64,000 nt of DNA from assembly GCF_007989605.1 (NCBI RefSeq), contig NZ_BJUL01000016.1:1-64000 (forward strand), in the 5' to 3' direction. The notes beneath the pieces were generated by a model, which searched no databases, was not told where the DNA came from, and was given only the letters and a program-made list of their open reading frames with translations. Shown piece after piece: positions 35,301-43,956 of this stretch. A program made the position numbers and the translations under genes. The first letter of the stretch is position 1; each line of letters opens with the position of its first letter. The stretch is from Vreelandella venusta. Lineage in GTDB: Bacteria; Pseudomonadota; Gammaproteobacteria; Pseudomonadales; Halomonadaceae.

Positions 35301-36656
35301 TACAGTACCTCCCATACCAGCCCCAACTACCGCGGCATAGTAAAGGTCTTGGGCACTGGCAGAATCATAAGCAGCCTCTCCTTCATAGTAGGTAGCCCCT
35401 ATTTCTGTAGCCCCTTGTACTGCCGCAGATCCTGCTAGTTTGCCAGGGGCAGTAGCCATTTGAGTCGCTGCGCCAGCTACGCCCTCTGTACGAGGAATAG
35501 AACGGCCTGCTGAACCAAGTACTTTCAGGGCAGCTGCATCAGCACCGCTGTTTAGTACAAAGGCTAGGAAGGCGCTCTGGGCCATTTCCTCACGGGTATC
35601 CTCATCAGGCATTGCCCCCTCATGGGCGGCTTTATAGTTTTCAATACCTTTCTGGTATGCCTCTACTGAGTAACCCACGTTGGTGGCTGTAATGCCCGCA
35701 GTGCCAGCAACCGCCATACCACCTAGTGATTCGGCCAATTCATTCGTTACTACTTCGGCAAAGCCCGCAGGATTATCCGTAATGGCATCAAAGGCGTTAC
35801 CAACCAAGGCACTAAAGCCAAGTGCTCCGTCTAGCCAGCGCTCTTTTAAAGACTCATCCTTGGTGTTGTTAAACGCGCTTTGGAGTAGGGCAAGCCCCTC
35901 TTCCGAACCAGATATAACATCTTGTGCAAATGCCTGGGTATTCCGTTGATCAATCAATTCGTCATTATTAGTGATATCACGGATTGTCTCTGCAGCACCT
36001 AATAATGTATTACCTAGATCAATGCTTTCCAGGTAACTACGATCCATTTCATTCGTCTGTTCCGTAGGGCCTTCCAGTGTCTGGGCAGGAACAGGACCTT
36101 CGGTAATCTGAGCAGGCTGGTTTACTTGGGTACGTGTACGTGGCCCCGTTAGTTGATCAATCTCCTCTTGGTTGATACCCCACGACTTCATAGACGCTTC
36201 TAGGTTGGCAAGCTCTAACGCTTCGCTGCCAATCAAGGCACGTTCAGACTGACCATCCCGCTGTTTACGTAAGGCTTGAACGCGGTCGTAGTCCTCACGA
36301 TGAGGTTGGAAGCGATCATACATATCGTGGATTTCAGGGGAGATACCAGACTGCTCTGCTAAACCAATCGAACCAGGTATTGCAGCAATCCCCTGGCCAA
36401 TACCTTTAATCGCCGCGTTCTTAACGCCTTCAATAGCATTAAACACTTGACCGGCTGTACTGTCCGAGTCAAAGCCAAGACGACCTGCGGCGGTTTTACT
36501 ATAGGCATCTAGTTCAGCTTGTTTAGTTGCAGTACGTTCTGCAAGACGTGCTTGATGGCTTGCCACGGCTTCATTAATACGTGACATGGGATTAGGTAAA
36601 CTATTAGCTAGCTCGGCTTGTCGAGCAAAGAAGATATCAGCAGGAGATTGGGACAT
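26295..36656 (-). CDS. Giant virion RNA polymerase (N4 gp50 type), 3453 aa
   Basis: In N4 this polymerase is packaged, injected with the DNA and transcribes the early genes from hairpin promoters. The T7-like core is visible: WLQQRVG with R1380 (TxxGR position), motif A EIDGKTNGP with D1522, motif B KTPVTQVNFG with K1623 and F1631, motif C NVHDANIV with D1887. The spacings resemble those of the N4 polymerase domain. F1631 occupies the place of the usual Tyr. About 1300 residues on each side form the packaging/injection parts. A zinc-protease-like HELVH (2179-2183) lies C-terminal of the core. I start at ATG 36656, which has AAAGGA five bases upstream; ATG 36662 overlaps that site. Octamer cluster 9 lies within. 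Confidence 0.93.
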   Translation of the reverse strand: MSQSPADIFFARQAELANSLPNPMSRINEAVASHQARLAERTATKQAELDAYSKTAAGRLGFDSDSTAGQVFNAIEGVKNAAIKGIGQGIAAIPGSIGLAEQSGISPEIHDMYDRFQPHREDYDRVQALRKQRDGQSERALIGSEALELANLEASMKSWGINQEEIDQLTGPRTRTQVNQPAQITEGPVPAQTLEGPTEQTNEMDRSYLESIDLGNTLLGAAETIRDITNNDELIDQRNTQAFAQDVISGSEEGLALLQSAFNNTKDESLKERWLDGALGFSALVGNAFDAITDNPAGFAEVVTNELAESLGGMAVAGTAGITATNVGYSVEAYQKGIENYKAAHEGAMPDEDTREEMAQSAFLAFVLNSGADAAALKVLGSAGRSIPRTEGVAGAATQMATAPGKLAGSAAVQGATEIGATYYEGEAAYDSASAQDLYYAAVVGAGMGGTVGAPGAVREEAAATADMVREVAAKVGIGQSKATEQAEVKTFTEAMATNDPTPYTDPTSEAYSPSRAMGVLFGNANLDTTPDEQKRANRDQASDIIKQATQVRDNTLVDWNAANPEQRKQQEALVTELETKIAEAAPEEAEQLRGDVDLLKSMLAESEQLSGKEIRARKRAYEKAQEELDTALKLKENLDKDIPYTPEEVESILTAVREPVDEATGQQGAERVINLAMEQPELFTTEQIDAVVNDAKASLSPVQRDYLRALSASKVAENSLKTRDDVSSDVLVGGKGYKGLTEYRSNISKAVRFGSLDTAQKEVSQLQKFGESRLEKVTLAEQANIQAKETGKPVQLVRTKDDQWQLTSGVENVRESGGLTFEGDAKGDRLIESIRQDSTAIQAALTEASALMAINSPSPMTAPTAPANEEPVSSAETDTLQTEDIVIEGTPIDTTDALASTVTPVDEATDGSVNVSSLAEEAMNAEASPIPTTQDIDLSSPTETAPVEPVPVPTSDTRTTVEPVTEPAETGQLSVFKSSNNAVLQQSNNPVPQYFKQEVPKAEGAAQRPLVAQKNFISEVIRNPKKVREFVKGDITPQQSTALKGLLSSAKRWAPVIQASLPKKGNEAFIYKDPVQGFANDDGTYDENFTSAISAATYTWVAETGTGVQFNNEEAINSILGRPRSTPVSPNELEAFATVGTRRNQLINSLGKRAVQALGIKASNTAPADQISRLESGLGAHVYNVLKQEGIITEHVMSAQEMGAFRESNDTKAVHIFARMAGSTGREPVSPITEAIIENTRQSENVVNRLFGIESEGLAPSFEPESFKQEKAQKSRMNVPNVQKEALDKHGKKAYRVRTGDMGKLMDALPRAALAAMAGFVDTGTTFVHPMNATSVEAKNKGIERELDAYFDFLATTEGKPESRNQPFYLKHAVWLQQRVGMASRSINLQASKIHRHLVQMDGWEQKDVAIDPTDERFIQFRLGVADALGIKTDALSREAALAKLDAELSNVTVQQGITSLRKVLNDLPLEDRDIELLVDAVNEGGEKYHTLDGLMAHAQYIEALESGASTFTHNLTREIDGKTNGPMLTQILTGAANSVAELQSMVEKGGFFSREDGPTQVNQWASEKGNTDLYQSVAKVVADTARGQYQENREKYNALFKITDPLTEQGEVTKAGRNATKTPVTQVNFGSSVKNTIASMGAEFADGLLKKVEKIINTHREKGTDPSHELAALSDAVATLTGTRISGKQLTQKLPASVGKRLQDSYVDLLGPAIEAGINHHYETFLTTRNQINTAGRLGFGLYNALRKVRHAQLVLTQVPKDGKGKPKHDLTGEQSKRLDDSLKNVEPMVHTALSKLSGDIRSGFSLIEMDQGLSEADFYRSEVHFGEGGFANSDGKRTATTKVSGNAVSQTDRGVGTLVLLVHGVDSAISLLSYQDHPALNVHDANIVAADMTQAQARRLNENTFKVLLDYSIPTEMAESLERTLNGFLVEAQKDPNNKDLRREYKALLKEASKGLNKGDVAYAQALGLDAVGYQLLKMKQTAQQADITKLEAMRQWISVDQYSMDGGNYLLAEADYAAIDDALAARKLDAPTDQLDAAKALATLMKQPVTITAPVSQTLDTQSWGTQGTPKQAAHAGLTDFLARRKTTTAKEVMAFLATALEGDTTGFQKTLLAQLRQQVGNVAVSFVTPDMPVPEGTKERAAGWFYQDKDGKQTIFVRSPDFAASRIDPELMLHELVHAATANTLSQARNGKSTPEVTQIMTDLEDLRTAVVEHLAKDDLRSQQYKPAIESIEELVAWGMTNEGFQAVLKEVQVAPRTAPNSLVDGMKAFIKSLVGLVFPKGTRQQEVMESGLTRLISNSAGLMAAGTDTAAEINLAQENVDPVDEVMSWTTDQVFEALEATTDNVSEAHRNHLRDVLGSMVNELHGPFGAFKTQALKSQALTPDQVYLKALQENRSPFASNTLAAGFALSAQESFVLEQVEASVAASLDSSKTAYKELAKVYQQARVALKGNPTLTADQYAFLFTMENADDGRSAHLSRFAALALAHEPLNNAMQGITPKEAETAENASLATRIQDWFNRLLAFINEKITGTYNGQPANQKIQTLAESLVHIEAKRRVRLANQRSNPFEFIEVGSRKGADKGRDGLAKVGDSRFFRESKNGYVKAAGKTLSTVAKDRVGEVIEQAQILRDRHFKKRQGMVAAIISEMTGADDKTKTLYMLNRMTKNIERTRIEAATQAGAQVIGSYAHKGAKLTKQEKEGLTAALLRTDLSALLETYSTDDIHDLLIDKTRLTQERAKLENAVAALPMGKLYTQQADDLGKFMATGENYNPMLQLNAHNIAHLYGFAEAKQVEVSKEVVSLIDQLATLNALSYTDTSDIQAVVAKEKVRGNESGIEFTLRMAQYQKEQSLEKLFQGSPVLMAKGYTKEITDPYKTAVAAPSSSYEAMKQRGYSASPEMMQDPADSSDPMRLYVIDDGGLKRYLSGSMSLTGERAKGTTLHGGLVPEGTNTLSQSRVAMTAAMTRKKQALLKSGNRQKGHMVPVFNDAGEVVNYRYMMTYETRDNILGRNNALDAVMGGLEGELLDKVASPEHNRKVVEALRDLYKADFAVRPDSYLSISPTSDDPRLREIYRMLPRHTQSAVKAVWGREEMLVRADVLDLVFGYRKYSAADAFDKAKEDRNLIENVGVAVLEGLFKETAGIKVRKYEDIIQTVVKHVKDIVVVKNVTTLLGNVASNTTQLLWHGVNPTTLVNHHKVATESAIAYRRDKRELDELEKRQAMGYTQAGEVTIARRIPELKDALARNPSTPLIESGMMPTIVEDIDLIEDPYSYQSKTAERFDKWISKVPKGVREVGKQVYMTHDTTAYKVLSQSTQLSDYVARYTLYQHVRNRIKDPLSHEEAIQYVMDAFVNYDVPTHRNLQYMNDMGFVFFSKYYLRIQRVILSLYRDQPARALAMVAFNGYFDLLPSIMDSQMTERLGNPFSDGALRYPDVVDQLATVRAATTIMQ
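33672..33719. repeat. TATTGCAA-type octamer cluster 9, six copies inside the vRNAP gene
   Basis: Six consecutive octamers: GTATTGCG, GTACTGGA, TTATTGCT, TTGTTGCA, ATACTGCA, TTATTGGA. They encode an imperfect 8-residue protein repeat on the minus strand (NNAVLQQS, NNPVPQYF). Confidence 0.7.
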
Positions 36657-36722
36657 AACCATCCTTTAATAAAGGCGTAAAAGTTAGTCCCAATTCTATC
36701 CCTGTAGTGATTTATTGCTGGT

Positions 36723-38045
36723 TTAATTACGACGATTTATATTCTGCTGATAGTTTTCTTTAAACGTTCTTTCTTCTTCCCGAAAGGCGTTATAACTATC
36801 AAGGTCGTCTAAGTAGTTACCTTGTTCAATTTCGTCTTTAAGTAACTCACGAATATTGTTACTACGGAAACCGAAACTAGGTGCAAGGTTACGAATAGCA
36901 CTTTGTACCATGGATTCACTTACCGGTACTGTTACTCGTGAACCATCAGGACGTTGGTACTCCAGTCCGTTATTAATAAGATTGGTAATATCTTGAGCTG
37001 TATTACGATCCCCTGCCATTACTCGACCAGCCTGACCTAAGTACTGGTCATTACGTGCCCACTCCTGGATGCGGTTTGCTACTACATCTCCTGGTTCCTG
37101 GTTTTGGCTAGCTGCATAAAATGTGTTCCTAGCCATACCAAAGCCATTGGATAATTCCGCTAAACCACGTTCATACAGCAATTGGTCAGCGGCACCTGGG
37201 CTTTCATAGATAGTACGGCTGCTATCCAACTGGGCTAATCGCTCCTGTATTTCGGGTACAGTCGCACCTGCCTGTTCTAACGCAGCGCTCAAGCCACGCT
37301 GTGCCACTGCCACAGGTACGTCTGGGTTGGCATTACTTCCCTTATAGAATTCTGCTGTTAGCGCGTCTAGTTGACGTTCCCGCTCCAACTCCCCAATACG
37401 GGCTTCTACTTCTCGGCGCTGTAGGTTAAGACGGGCACCATCATTAGCTACCCGCTGGCCTTCAAAGCCTACCCGACGGGTATCATTAGCTAGACGTGCA
37501 TCGTCCCGCTTGTCTGCTGCAAAGTCACGACGTAAGCCTGTAACCGCACCTAGATGCTCTGCTTGATCAATCTGTAGCTGAGCCGCCAATGCCTGGGCAC
37601 CTTGGATATCTCCCGCATGGGCACGCTGATATAACTCAGCTTCTAGTCCACGTTGATCAACACGGGTGTTGTGATCTTCATATCCCTGGTTTGCAATGGC
37701 ACGTTCTTGAAGTATGCCCCCTCGGCTATCCAAGGAAGTACGTACAGCATCCCTATCTACCTGGGCACCCATTCCTGCCATCATTTGCTGGAACTGACCG
37801 GTTGCCTGTGCCTCGGCTAACTGCTCAGGAGTGGCCTGGGAATATAAGGCATCCAATACCTTACTGGTGTTATTGATTTTACCCTGATCCCAGTTAGCAT
37901 CCTGCGTGGCTTTAACGCCTTGGAGTACCTTATCTAGTGCCCCAATGCCTTTATCAAAACTGGATTGAGCGCCCTGCATAAGCGCAGCGGTTCCCCCACT
38001 GGAAACCGTACTGCCTATGTTACGCCATGTAATTGGGGTAGCCAT
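36723..38045 (-). CDS. Internal virion protein, 440 aa
   Basis: Directly upstream of the vRNAP gene in transcription order, where N4 keeps genes for internal virion proteins. Almost entirely helical, rich in Ala, Gln and Arg (LNLQRREVEARIGELERERQ), with long charged coiled-coil-like stretches. Probably packaged and ejected with vRNAP. AGGTG precedes the start. No catalytic motif seen. Confidence 0.7.
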   Translation of the reverse strand: MATPITWRNIGSTVSSGGTAALMQGAQSSFDKGIGALDKVLQGVKATQDANWDQGKINNTSKVLDALYSQATPEQLAEAQATGQFQQMMAGMGAQVDRDAVRTSLDSRGGILQERAIANQGYEDHNTRVDQRGLEAELYQRAHAGDIQGAQALAAQLQIDQAEHLGAVTGLRRDFAADKRDDARLANDTRRVGFEGQRVANDGARLNLQRREVEARIGELERERQLDALTAEFYKGSNANPDVPVAVAQRGLSAALEQAGATVPEIQERLAQLDSSRTIYESPGAADQLLYERGLAELSNGFGMARNTFYAASQNQEPGDVVANRIQEWARNDQYLGQAGRVMAGDRNTAQDITNLINNGLEYQRPDGSRVTVPVSESMVQSAIRNLAPSFGFRSNNIRELLKDEIEQGNYLDDLDSYNAFREEERTFKENYQQNINRRN

Positions 38046-38422
38046 TAGCGCACCTTATTTCGATCCATGTATGAGCCAACAGATTCATACGCGGTAGGGT
38101 TAGAGGCCACACGGGCACGTTGACGGTCTTCCAAGTCTGTATTTACCATCTGACGTTGGGCACCGTAGTTCAAATCAAACTGACGTTTCGACTCGGATAG
38201 CTGCTTCTTGGCCATACCATATTGCTTCATACCTAAGTAGGCACTACCTAGACCAGACGCAGCACCTAATGCCATACCTCCCCAACCATTTGACTTAATT
38301 CCGCTGCTATCCGTATAACCAGTAAGGCTCTGTAACAGGGTGGGTTGAAATTCTTGGTTTCCGTTCCAGTTAGGTACAAATCTATTTAACTGGGCCATCG
38401 GGTTATTGAAATTAGGGATCAT
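38045..38422 (-). CDS. Virion protein of the ejection cluster, 125 aa
   Basis: Starts with a flexible Asn-rich region (MIPNFNNPMAQLNRFVPNWN), then a Gly/Ala-rich helix (GGMALGAASGLGSAYLGMKQ) resembling small ejection-protein membrane segments, then a charged helix. AGGAGG precedes the start. It overlaps both neighbours slightly, so it is part of the vRNAP operon. Confidence 0.65.
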   Translation of the reverse strand: MIPNFNNPMAQLNRFVPNWNGNQEFQPTLLQSLTGYTDSSGIKSNGWGGMALGAASGLGSAYLGMKQYGMAKKQLSESKRQFDLNYGAQRQMVNTDLEDRQRARVASNPTAYESVGSYMDRNKVR

Positions 38423-40650
38423 ATAAATCCTCCTAGTGTTTCATGTGGTTCAGGTAAACGTAGAGAGTACTCAACGTATTTATCTACCATGTCAATAGTG
38501 GTACTCGCTATATTACCTGACTGCAGAGTTCGTTTATAAAAGTTATCAGGGCTTTCCCCTGGAACAATTAAAGGCTCTTGTTTTATAAAGTTGTAAGGGT
38601 CAATAATTCGATTTACGTCAAGCAAGCTTCGTGCATCTGACAGGTCTTTAAGAGAAGCCTCCGCTTCCGATTGAAAAGCAACATACTCTTGTTGCAAGTC
38701 CATCATTAGACCACTCATATAATTTTCGATGGCGTGGGACATACCAGATGACAAAGCCATTAATTCGCTTGCCCAAGGTGCGCCTTTTAATGAGCCTTGT
38801 TGTATGCCCTTAAACCCTGAATAGACCGCAGCCACTAGTGCCGCATAGAAGGCAATGTCTACTCCAACTTCATCCACAAAGAGTTTGATGCCTTCCTGTA
38901 GTACGAACTGGGTGGCCACCTCTGTAACTACTACCAGTAATGCCGCTGTAAGGCCTCCCAATGCATACGCAGCTACGATGGCTTCCCATGTGGTTCCCAT
39001 GGAATAAACCGATATCACTATTGCTGCCAGTACTAATAGGCCTTTAAAAAAGGAGCTTTCATACCACTTTACTTTTTGAGTAATACGGCTGTTAAACACC
39101 AGGTGGAGTGAACGGCTATATAGGATCTCTTTTTCAATGGCGCTAAACGTATCTGCAATGCCTTTATCTATGGGAATCAGGAATCTCTCGTCACCAAGAT
39201 CTTCTTCTACCTTGTGACCTTCCCAAATCTCATAGCTGATTTGCGGGTGATCTACCTCGATTTCCTCATAGTGGCTATCCGTGGTTTGGTGACGAAAAAC
39301 CATTTTTTTGAAGACCACGGGACGTTGTTTTGTTTCGTATTCCCATTCACCTTCCCCGTAATAAACTCTGGATTGGTAATCCTCTGTTTCAACGTAAGCA
39401 GTCCCTTCTGCGGTGGTTTTCCCTTTATCTGCTATTACCCCGCCACGGGTACGGTATGCAACACTCTTGGCTTTAATGATTACCTCAAAGTCCCGATCCT
39501 TGACTGAGAATGCAAAAGCGTCCCTGCTCCCTAGTGGATCAAGGAAGTAGGCTTTGCGGAAGAATCGAAATAAGTAACGATTTTCTAAGTCCTCCTCCGT
39601 CACGATAGGTACGCCCATCCACATGACAGCCTGCTCAACATCATCTATATCAGGGTTTTCGTGGATCTGTTCTCCTAACACCCCGTAATCCATTCCTAGC
39701 ATGCTCAGGAGTTTTTCAGACTGCCGGTACAGTTCAGTATCCCGCTTATCTTCACTTGTCATGTTCTCTTTATGGCTGCGGAAGAAGACAAATGGAAAGA
39801 AGTCCCCTGTACCTGAATAATCTGGATCGTAAATTTGTTCGATAGCAGGATAGAGATTACTGCTTAATGCATAGGTCCAGTACTTGTACTCACCGGATAT
39901 CTTGTAATGTACCTGGAAGTATCCGCTTTCAAGAACAGAGGCAGTCAGTGGGATTGTTAAGGTACTCTCGTGCAATACCCTATCGTCATCTCGCCATTCC
40001 ACAACGACTTTTACAGCATCAGAATTTGCCTCATCGTCTACCTCGTAGGGGGTCTGCTTGACCCACTTACCCAACGTACTGTTAAAGGGAGTAGATGGGT
40101 TATATCCGCTCTTACCTGGCGTACCTCGTAGCTCCCCTAGCGTGCCATTAGCGTACTGTAAAGTGGCGCTTGTGTAGCTCATGTAAATGTCTTTCACATA
40201 GACAGGAAACCCTTTCTGGTCACTGAGCTTCTTGACTTCATTATCTTCTTGAGAGTAACGCCACTTCTCGGTTAATTCTTTGCGTGCGAAATGGACTCCG
40301 TTTACTTCACCGAAGTAGTAGTAGAGGATTTCAATAGGTTGGCCATTTTCTTCTGTTGCCTCAATGATGTTTTTCACTACCCCTACGCCATCATCTTTTT
40401 TGAGTCGTGTACCTTCTGGCAAACCAAGGGGGTAGTGTGTTTGGGCGTACTCGTAGAGCCGATCAAACTTCAAGGCTGCCCCATTAATAATCCCATCCAG
40501 AATCTCATTCCGGATATCTCCACCCTGTTTCAGTACTGCACGGATCACGCTCTGTTTCACTGTCTCAGGTAGGTCCCGATCCTCCATTACCCGCATGACG
40601 GCGGTATCGACAGTTGTTTTCCGCTTACTTTTAAAAGGATTCCACCCCAT
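38419..40650 (-). CDS. Large virion protein, 743 aa (N4 gp54 position)
   Basis: Not similar to anything I can name with certainty; its place between the vRNAP cluster and the capsid genes fits a tail or ejection component. Residues about 1-500 are mixed alpha/beta. Residues about 520-610 contain several hydrophobic segments (GLLVLAAIVISVYSMG, LGGLTAALLVVVTEVA) that could enter a membrane during DNA delivery. The start is taken at ATG 40650, with GGGGG upstream, instead of the in-frame TTG 40656. Confidence 0.7.
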   Translation of the reverse strand: MGWNPFKSKRKTTVDTAVMRVMEDRDLPETVKQSVIRAVLKQGGDIRNEILDGIINGAALKFDRLYEYAQTHYPLGLPEGTRLKKDDGVGVVKNIIEATEENGQPIEILYYYFGEVNGVHFARKELTEKWRYSQEDNEVKKLSDQKGFPVYVKDIYMSYTSATLQYANGTLGELRGTPGKSGYNPSTPFNSTLGKWVKQTPYEVDDEANSDAVKVVVEWRDDDRVLHESTLTIPLTASVLESGYFQVHYKISGEYKYWTYALSSNLYPAIEQIYDPDYSGTGDFFPFVFFRSHKENMTSEDKRDTELYRQSEKLLSMLGMDYGVLGEQIHENPDIDDVEQAVMWMGVPIVTEEDLENRYLFRFFRKAYFLDPLGSRDAFAFSVKDRDFEVIIKAKSVAYRTRGGVIADKGKTTAEGTAYVETEDYQSRVYYGEGEWEYETKQRPVVFKKMVFRHQTTDSHYEEIEVDHPQISYEIWEGHKVEEDLGDERFLIPIDKGIADTFSAIEKEILYSRSLHLVFNSRITQKVKWYESSFFKGLLVLAAIVISVYSMGTTWEAIVAAYALGGLTAALLVVVTEVATQFVLQEGIKLFVDEVGVDIAFYAALVAAVYSGFKGIQQGSLKGAPWASELMALSSGMSHAIENYMSGLMMDLQQEYVAFQSEAEASLKDLSDARSLLDVNRIIDPYNFIKQEPLIVPGESPDNFYKRTLQSGNIASTTIDMVDKYVEYSLRLPEPHETLGGFI

Positions 40651-40671
40651 TACCAAGCCCCCATAAAATAA

Positions 40672-40687
40672 GGGGGCCGAAGCCCCC
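40672..40687 (-). terminator. Terminator with UUCG loop (minus strand)
   Basis: Read on the minus strand: GGGGGC-TTCG-GCCCCC followed by TTATTTTA, directly after the rod-protein gene and just before the next start, so it may attenuate the downstream virion genes. Confidence 0.75.
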
Positions 40688-40705
40688 TAGTAGTACCTAC
40701 GTTGC

Positions 40706-43300
40706 TTAGGCATTCACCTCGGTAAGGAGAGCACCTACTGCCCGTCCTACGTGTGCATCGCTTAGCTGGTTCGCGGTATTAGCTTCCGTGCCGTTATCAG
40801 TCGTACGACGAACCGACCAACTATCTACTAACAGCTTGGCTGCTTTCTGTACCGCGTCCTTACGATAGCCTTCTGCCTGAGCCAGGTAGAGTTGCTTCTG
40901 GCGCCCAATTACACTGTCTTCCTGTACCGAAGCAGTCTGAGTTTGGGCACGTTCAGTAATGAGCTTCTGGTTTAGTACGCCCGTTTCTGCGGTCGTCTTC
41001 ACTTTGTTCTCTACCAGTACGTCAAACTCGGCATCCAGTTTGCACATCTGCTTGCCCATTACTTCAAATTCACGGGTAGCGTTTTTGGTCTGCTCGATGG
41101 TTAACAGTACGTCCTGTACTAGCTTGTTGCGTTGCTCATCAACCAGTAATGCCTCTTTATCGACCTTGGTTTCTTCCTTCTTCGTTACCGCTGTCTGGGC
41201 GTCTACCAACAGGCCCTGCTTCGGAATATTAAGCGCCTCCGCTGCTAGGTTGGCCATTTGCTGACTGGTAAGAGAAGTTTGTGCTTCTACTTGGGCAATC
41301 CCTGCCACCATCTGATTCAGTTCCTGATCCAAATGACCATCGGCTGCATTGCGTTTCTGCTGAGCCAGAACTTCTTCATCCAACAAGTCCGTTTGCGTCT
41401 GGGTACGTAAAGCTTCCGCTTCTACCTGGCCTACCTGTGCAGTGATTAAGTTACCCTGGCTAATAAGGTTAGCCGCTTCCTGAACCAAGTTAGCTAACTG
41501 CTGAGTCATCAATGCAATATCCGCGTCTAACTTAAGTCCCTGTTTAGGTACGTTAAGAAGTTCCGCAGCTACCATATCGCTCTGTACAGTAGTCAGATCC
41601 GTCTGGGCTTCTACCTGTAGCTTCTCTGCCGCAAGGTTGGTTACCTGCTGAGTAGTACGGGTAGTCTCTGCTGCAATCTGTGCAGCCTGAGCATCAAGCA
41701 CCGATCCCTGCTTAGTGAGGTTAGTATTCTCACTAACTAAGTTATCGGTTTGCTGCTCAACCAGAGCAGTATCCGCTTCCAGTTTTAGCCCCTGCTTAGG
41801 TATGTTTAGTGACTCTGCTGCTAGGTTAGATACCTGCTGTGAAGTCAGCTCTACCTGGGCTTCTGTCTGTGCAACACCGGCAACCAGTTGTTTAAGTTCC
41901 TGGTCGAGGTGACCATCCTGTGCATTACGCTTCTGCTGGGCAATCAACTCCTCACCAACAACCTCGGTTTGAGCCTGAGTACGTAACGTCTCAGCACCTA
42001 TCTGATCTACTTGAGCGTCCAGTAACGCGCCTTGGCTAAGGAGATTTGATTCTTCCTGAATCAGGTTATTGATTCGCTGTTTTAGTAGATCGGTATCAGC
42101 ATCCAGCTTCAATCCCTCTTTGGGGATGTTCAGTGCTTCGGCCATTAGGTTGGTTTTCTGTTGACCTACCAGACCTGTTTGAGCCACTACGTACGCAGTA
42201 TCTTCGGTTAGCTTAGTCGCTTGTTTCTGGCTCAACAGTTCATCTGCTACAGCATTCAGGATTTGTTGACTAACCAACTCCACCTGTTTTTCTACAGCGA
42301 TCACATCAGCAGCGACTTTAAGCTGATTAGCTTCCACCAACGCACGGTCAGCAGCTTGGTTTAGTAAGCGATCTGTAGCTAGGGCAGTTTCAGCAGTAAT
42401 CTGTGCAGTCTGCGCTGTGACACGTAGATCTTCATTAACCAGATTAAGCGTTTGCTGTTCTGTTAGCGCAGTGTCTGCAGTTAACTTACCTGCCTGTGCC
42501 TGAGTAACGGCAATTTCTTCGGTAGCATTCAGAATCCGCTGGCTAAGAAGTTCCTCATCCTTACCTAATTTGGATGCCTGAGCATCTAGCAATGTACCCT
42601 GCTTCGGGATATTCAAAGCTTCCGCAGTCAGGTTGCTAGACTCTTGTCCAATTTTTAAAGTTTGGGCTTCGGTCTGTGCTACTTGAGCTTGTATGTGGTT
42701 GGCCTGTTCAGTCAGTACCACACCCTGTTTTACCAGGTTCTCTTTTTCGGTAACAAGGTTAAGTGCCTGTTGGGTAATGAGGGCGGTTTCCTCTGCTACC
42801 CGTAACGTATCCGCTTGTACCTTAAGGTCATTTGATTCAGTTAATTTACGCTCAACACCTTGTGTTATTAACTGATCATCTAGTAGCGCACCCTGCTTCG
42901 GTATGTTTAAGGCTTCGGCAGCAAGGTTATTTGTCTGTTGTTCAGTCAGGTCTGTCTGTGCAGCTACCTGTAACGCCTGCGCCCGAATAACATCGTTTTC
43001 GCTAACAGCATTAGTCAGTTGCTGATCCAGAAGTAATTGCTGGCGCTTCTCAGATTCAACTTGCTCCTGGATTAACGCAGCCTGTGCCGATGCACGATCC
43101 TTTTCTAAAAGGAATTGCACCGACTGGGACATGACAGATTGCATGGCACCGAGGTAGACCGTGGCATACTCCGTGCCTTTGATGCGGCCACTCCGGTACT
43201 CTTGCTCTAAGTGAGTACGGGTAGCTTTCATTAACTCGTCAAAAACACCGCTACCTTGTAGCGATGCTTCTGTGAGGTCGGTTACTGTAATGGCTGTCAT
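40706..43300 (-). CDS. Repetitive helical rod protein of the virion, 864 aa
   Basis: Long all-helical protein made of imperfect repeats. The signature ALNIPKQG or a close variant recurs six times, with Ala/Gln/Glu/Thr-rich stretches ([20 protein letters not shown]) between. Two copies of about 105 residues around [13 protein letters not shown] are nearly duplicate. There is no membrane segment and hardly any Cys or Trp. It is encoded between capsid and ejection genes, so probably a tail, core or tape-measure-like rod. CTGAGG precedes the start. Confidence 0.7.
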   Translation of the reverse strand: MTAITVTDLTEASLQGSGVFDELMKATRTHLEQEYRSGRIKGTEYATVYLGAMQSVMSQSVQFLLEKDRASAQAALIQEQVESEKRQQLLLDQQLTNAVSENDVIRAQALQVAAQTDLTEQQTNNLAAEALNIPKQGALLDDQLITQGVERKLTESNDLKVQADTLRVAEETALITQQALNLVTEKENLVKQGVVLTEQANHIQAQVAQTEAQTLKIGQESSNLTAEALNIPKQGTLLDAQASKLGKDEELLSQRILNATEEIAVTQAQAGKLTADTALTEQQTLNLVNEDLRVTAQTAQITAETALATDRLLNQAADRALVEANQLKVAADVIAVEKQVELVSQQILNAVADELLSQKQATKLTEDTAYVVAQTGLVGQQKTNLMAEALNIPKEGLKLDADTDLLKQRINNLIQEESNLLSQGALLDAQVDQIGAETLRTQAQTEVVGEELIAQQKRNAQDGHLDQELKQLVAGVAQTEAQVELTSQQVSNLAAESLNIPKQGLKLEADTALVEQQTDNLVSENTNLTKQGSVLDAQAAQIAAETTRTTQQVTNLAAEKLQVEAQTDLTTVQSDMVAAELLNVPKQGLKLDADIALMTQQLANLVQEAANLISQGNLITAQVGQVEAEALRTQTQTDLLDEEVLAQQKRNAADGHLDQELNQMVAGIAQVEAQTSLTSQQMANLAAEALNIPKQGLLVDAQTAVTKKEETKVDKEALLVDEQRNKLVQDVLLTIEQTKNATREFEVMGKQMCKLDAEFDVLVENKVKTTAETGVLNQKLITERAQTQTASVQEDSVIGRQKQLYLAQAEGYRKDAVQKAAKLLVDSWSVRRTTDNGTEANTANQLSDAHVGRAVGALLTEVNA

Positions 43301-43321
43301 TGGTCTACCTCAGTCCGTGGG

Positions 43322-43876
43322 TTACTGGCCGGCAGCCATGGCTTGACGTTGTGCCAGTTCTTGCAGCTCTTTCGGGCTGAGGGGATCAAGGATTTCGACA
43401 GCAAACTCACGGATCAGCTTACCTTGACGCGACTTATTACCACGCTCGTCACGGACGGTATGGAACACCTGGCATTTACGCTGTTGGATCTGGTTCAGGA
43501 TCATCTGAGGAACGTGCCAACCTTCGTCCGCATTAAACGGCACATACTTCTTCAACGTACCCACAACTGCGTTGGATACCGTAAAGATCTCGCCTTCCCA
43601 TTCTTTCTTGATCGGGTTCATGCAAGTCACGCGAATACGCACCAGCTTAGTAGCTTCCTGGCGGATACGACTACGGCGCTGACTGGGTGATTCCGCTGAT
43701 GGTGCTAGCGCTTCGTCTTTTGCTGGTTCGTCTTGGGCAGCTACTACTTCATTGATTTTTTCACGAAGCTTCTCTACGCCAATACTGGGGTGATAGGAGA
43801 TACCCATCCGATCAGCACGCGCTTTTAGAGTAGTGAGTTCGTCTTGTACAACGGTGTCGGTTACTTGGTCAGTCAT
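43322..43876 (-). CDS. Capsid-region protein with LEM/HeH-like N-terminus, 184 aa
   Basis: Residues about 10-48 (LKARADRMGISYHPSIGVEKLREKI) resemble a HeH/LEM-type helix-extension-helix motif. The remainder is a beta-rich domain (VRIRVTCMNPIKKEWEGEIF). N4-like genomes keep a conserved gene of this kind next to the major capsid gene; it may be a decoration or connector protein. AGGAACC precedes the start. Confidence 0.65.
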   Translation of the reverse strand: MTDQVTDTVVQDELTTLKARADRMGISYHPSIGVEKLREKINEVVAAQDEPAKDEALAPSAESPSQRRSRIRQEATKLVRIRVTCMNPIKKEWEGEIFTVSNAVVGTLKKYVPFNADEGWHVPQMILNQIQQRKCQVFHTVRDERGNKSRQGKLIREFAVEILDPLSPKELQELAQRQAMAAGQ

Positions 43877-43902
43877 GGCAGGTTCCTAATTCATTAGTTA
43901 AG

Positions 43903-43930
43903 TAATGCAGTAATTCAATATTGCAATAAT
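43903..43930. repeat. TATTGCAA-type octamer cluster 10
   Basis: TAATGCAG, TAATTCAA and TATTGCAA in eight-base steps, in the gap upstream of the 184-aa gene and downstream of the capsid gene. Confidence 0.7.
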
Positions 43931-43950
43931 GGGGGCCATTGCTGGCCCCC
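43931..43950 (-). terminator. Terminator after the major capsid gene
   Basis: GGGGGCC and GGCCCCC form a 7-bp stem seven bases after the capsid stop; the following minus-strand sequence is ATTATTG. Confidence 0.7.
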
Positions 43951-43956
43951 GATTAC

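Noticed and set aside
38440..38455. A second parS-like sequence (TGTTTCATGTGGTTCA)
   Set aside because: Only one half-site fits and it lies inside a virion gene; treated as chance.
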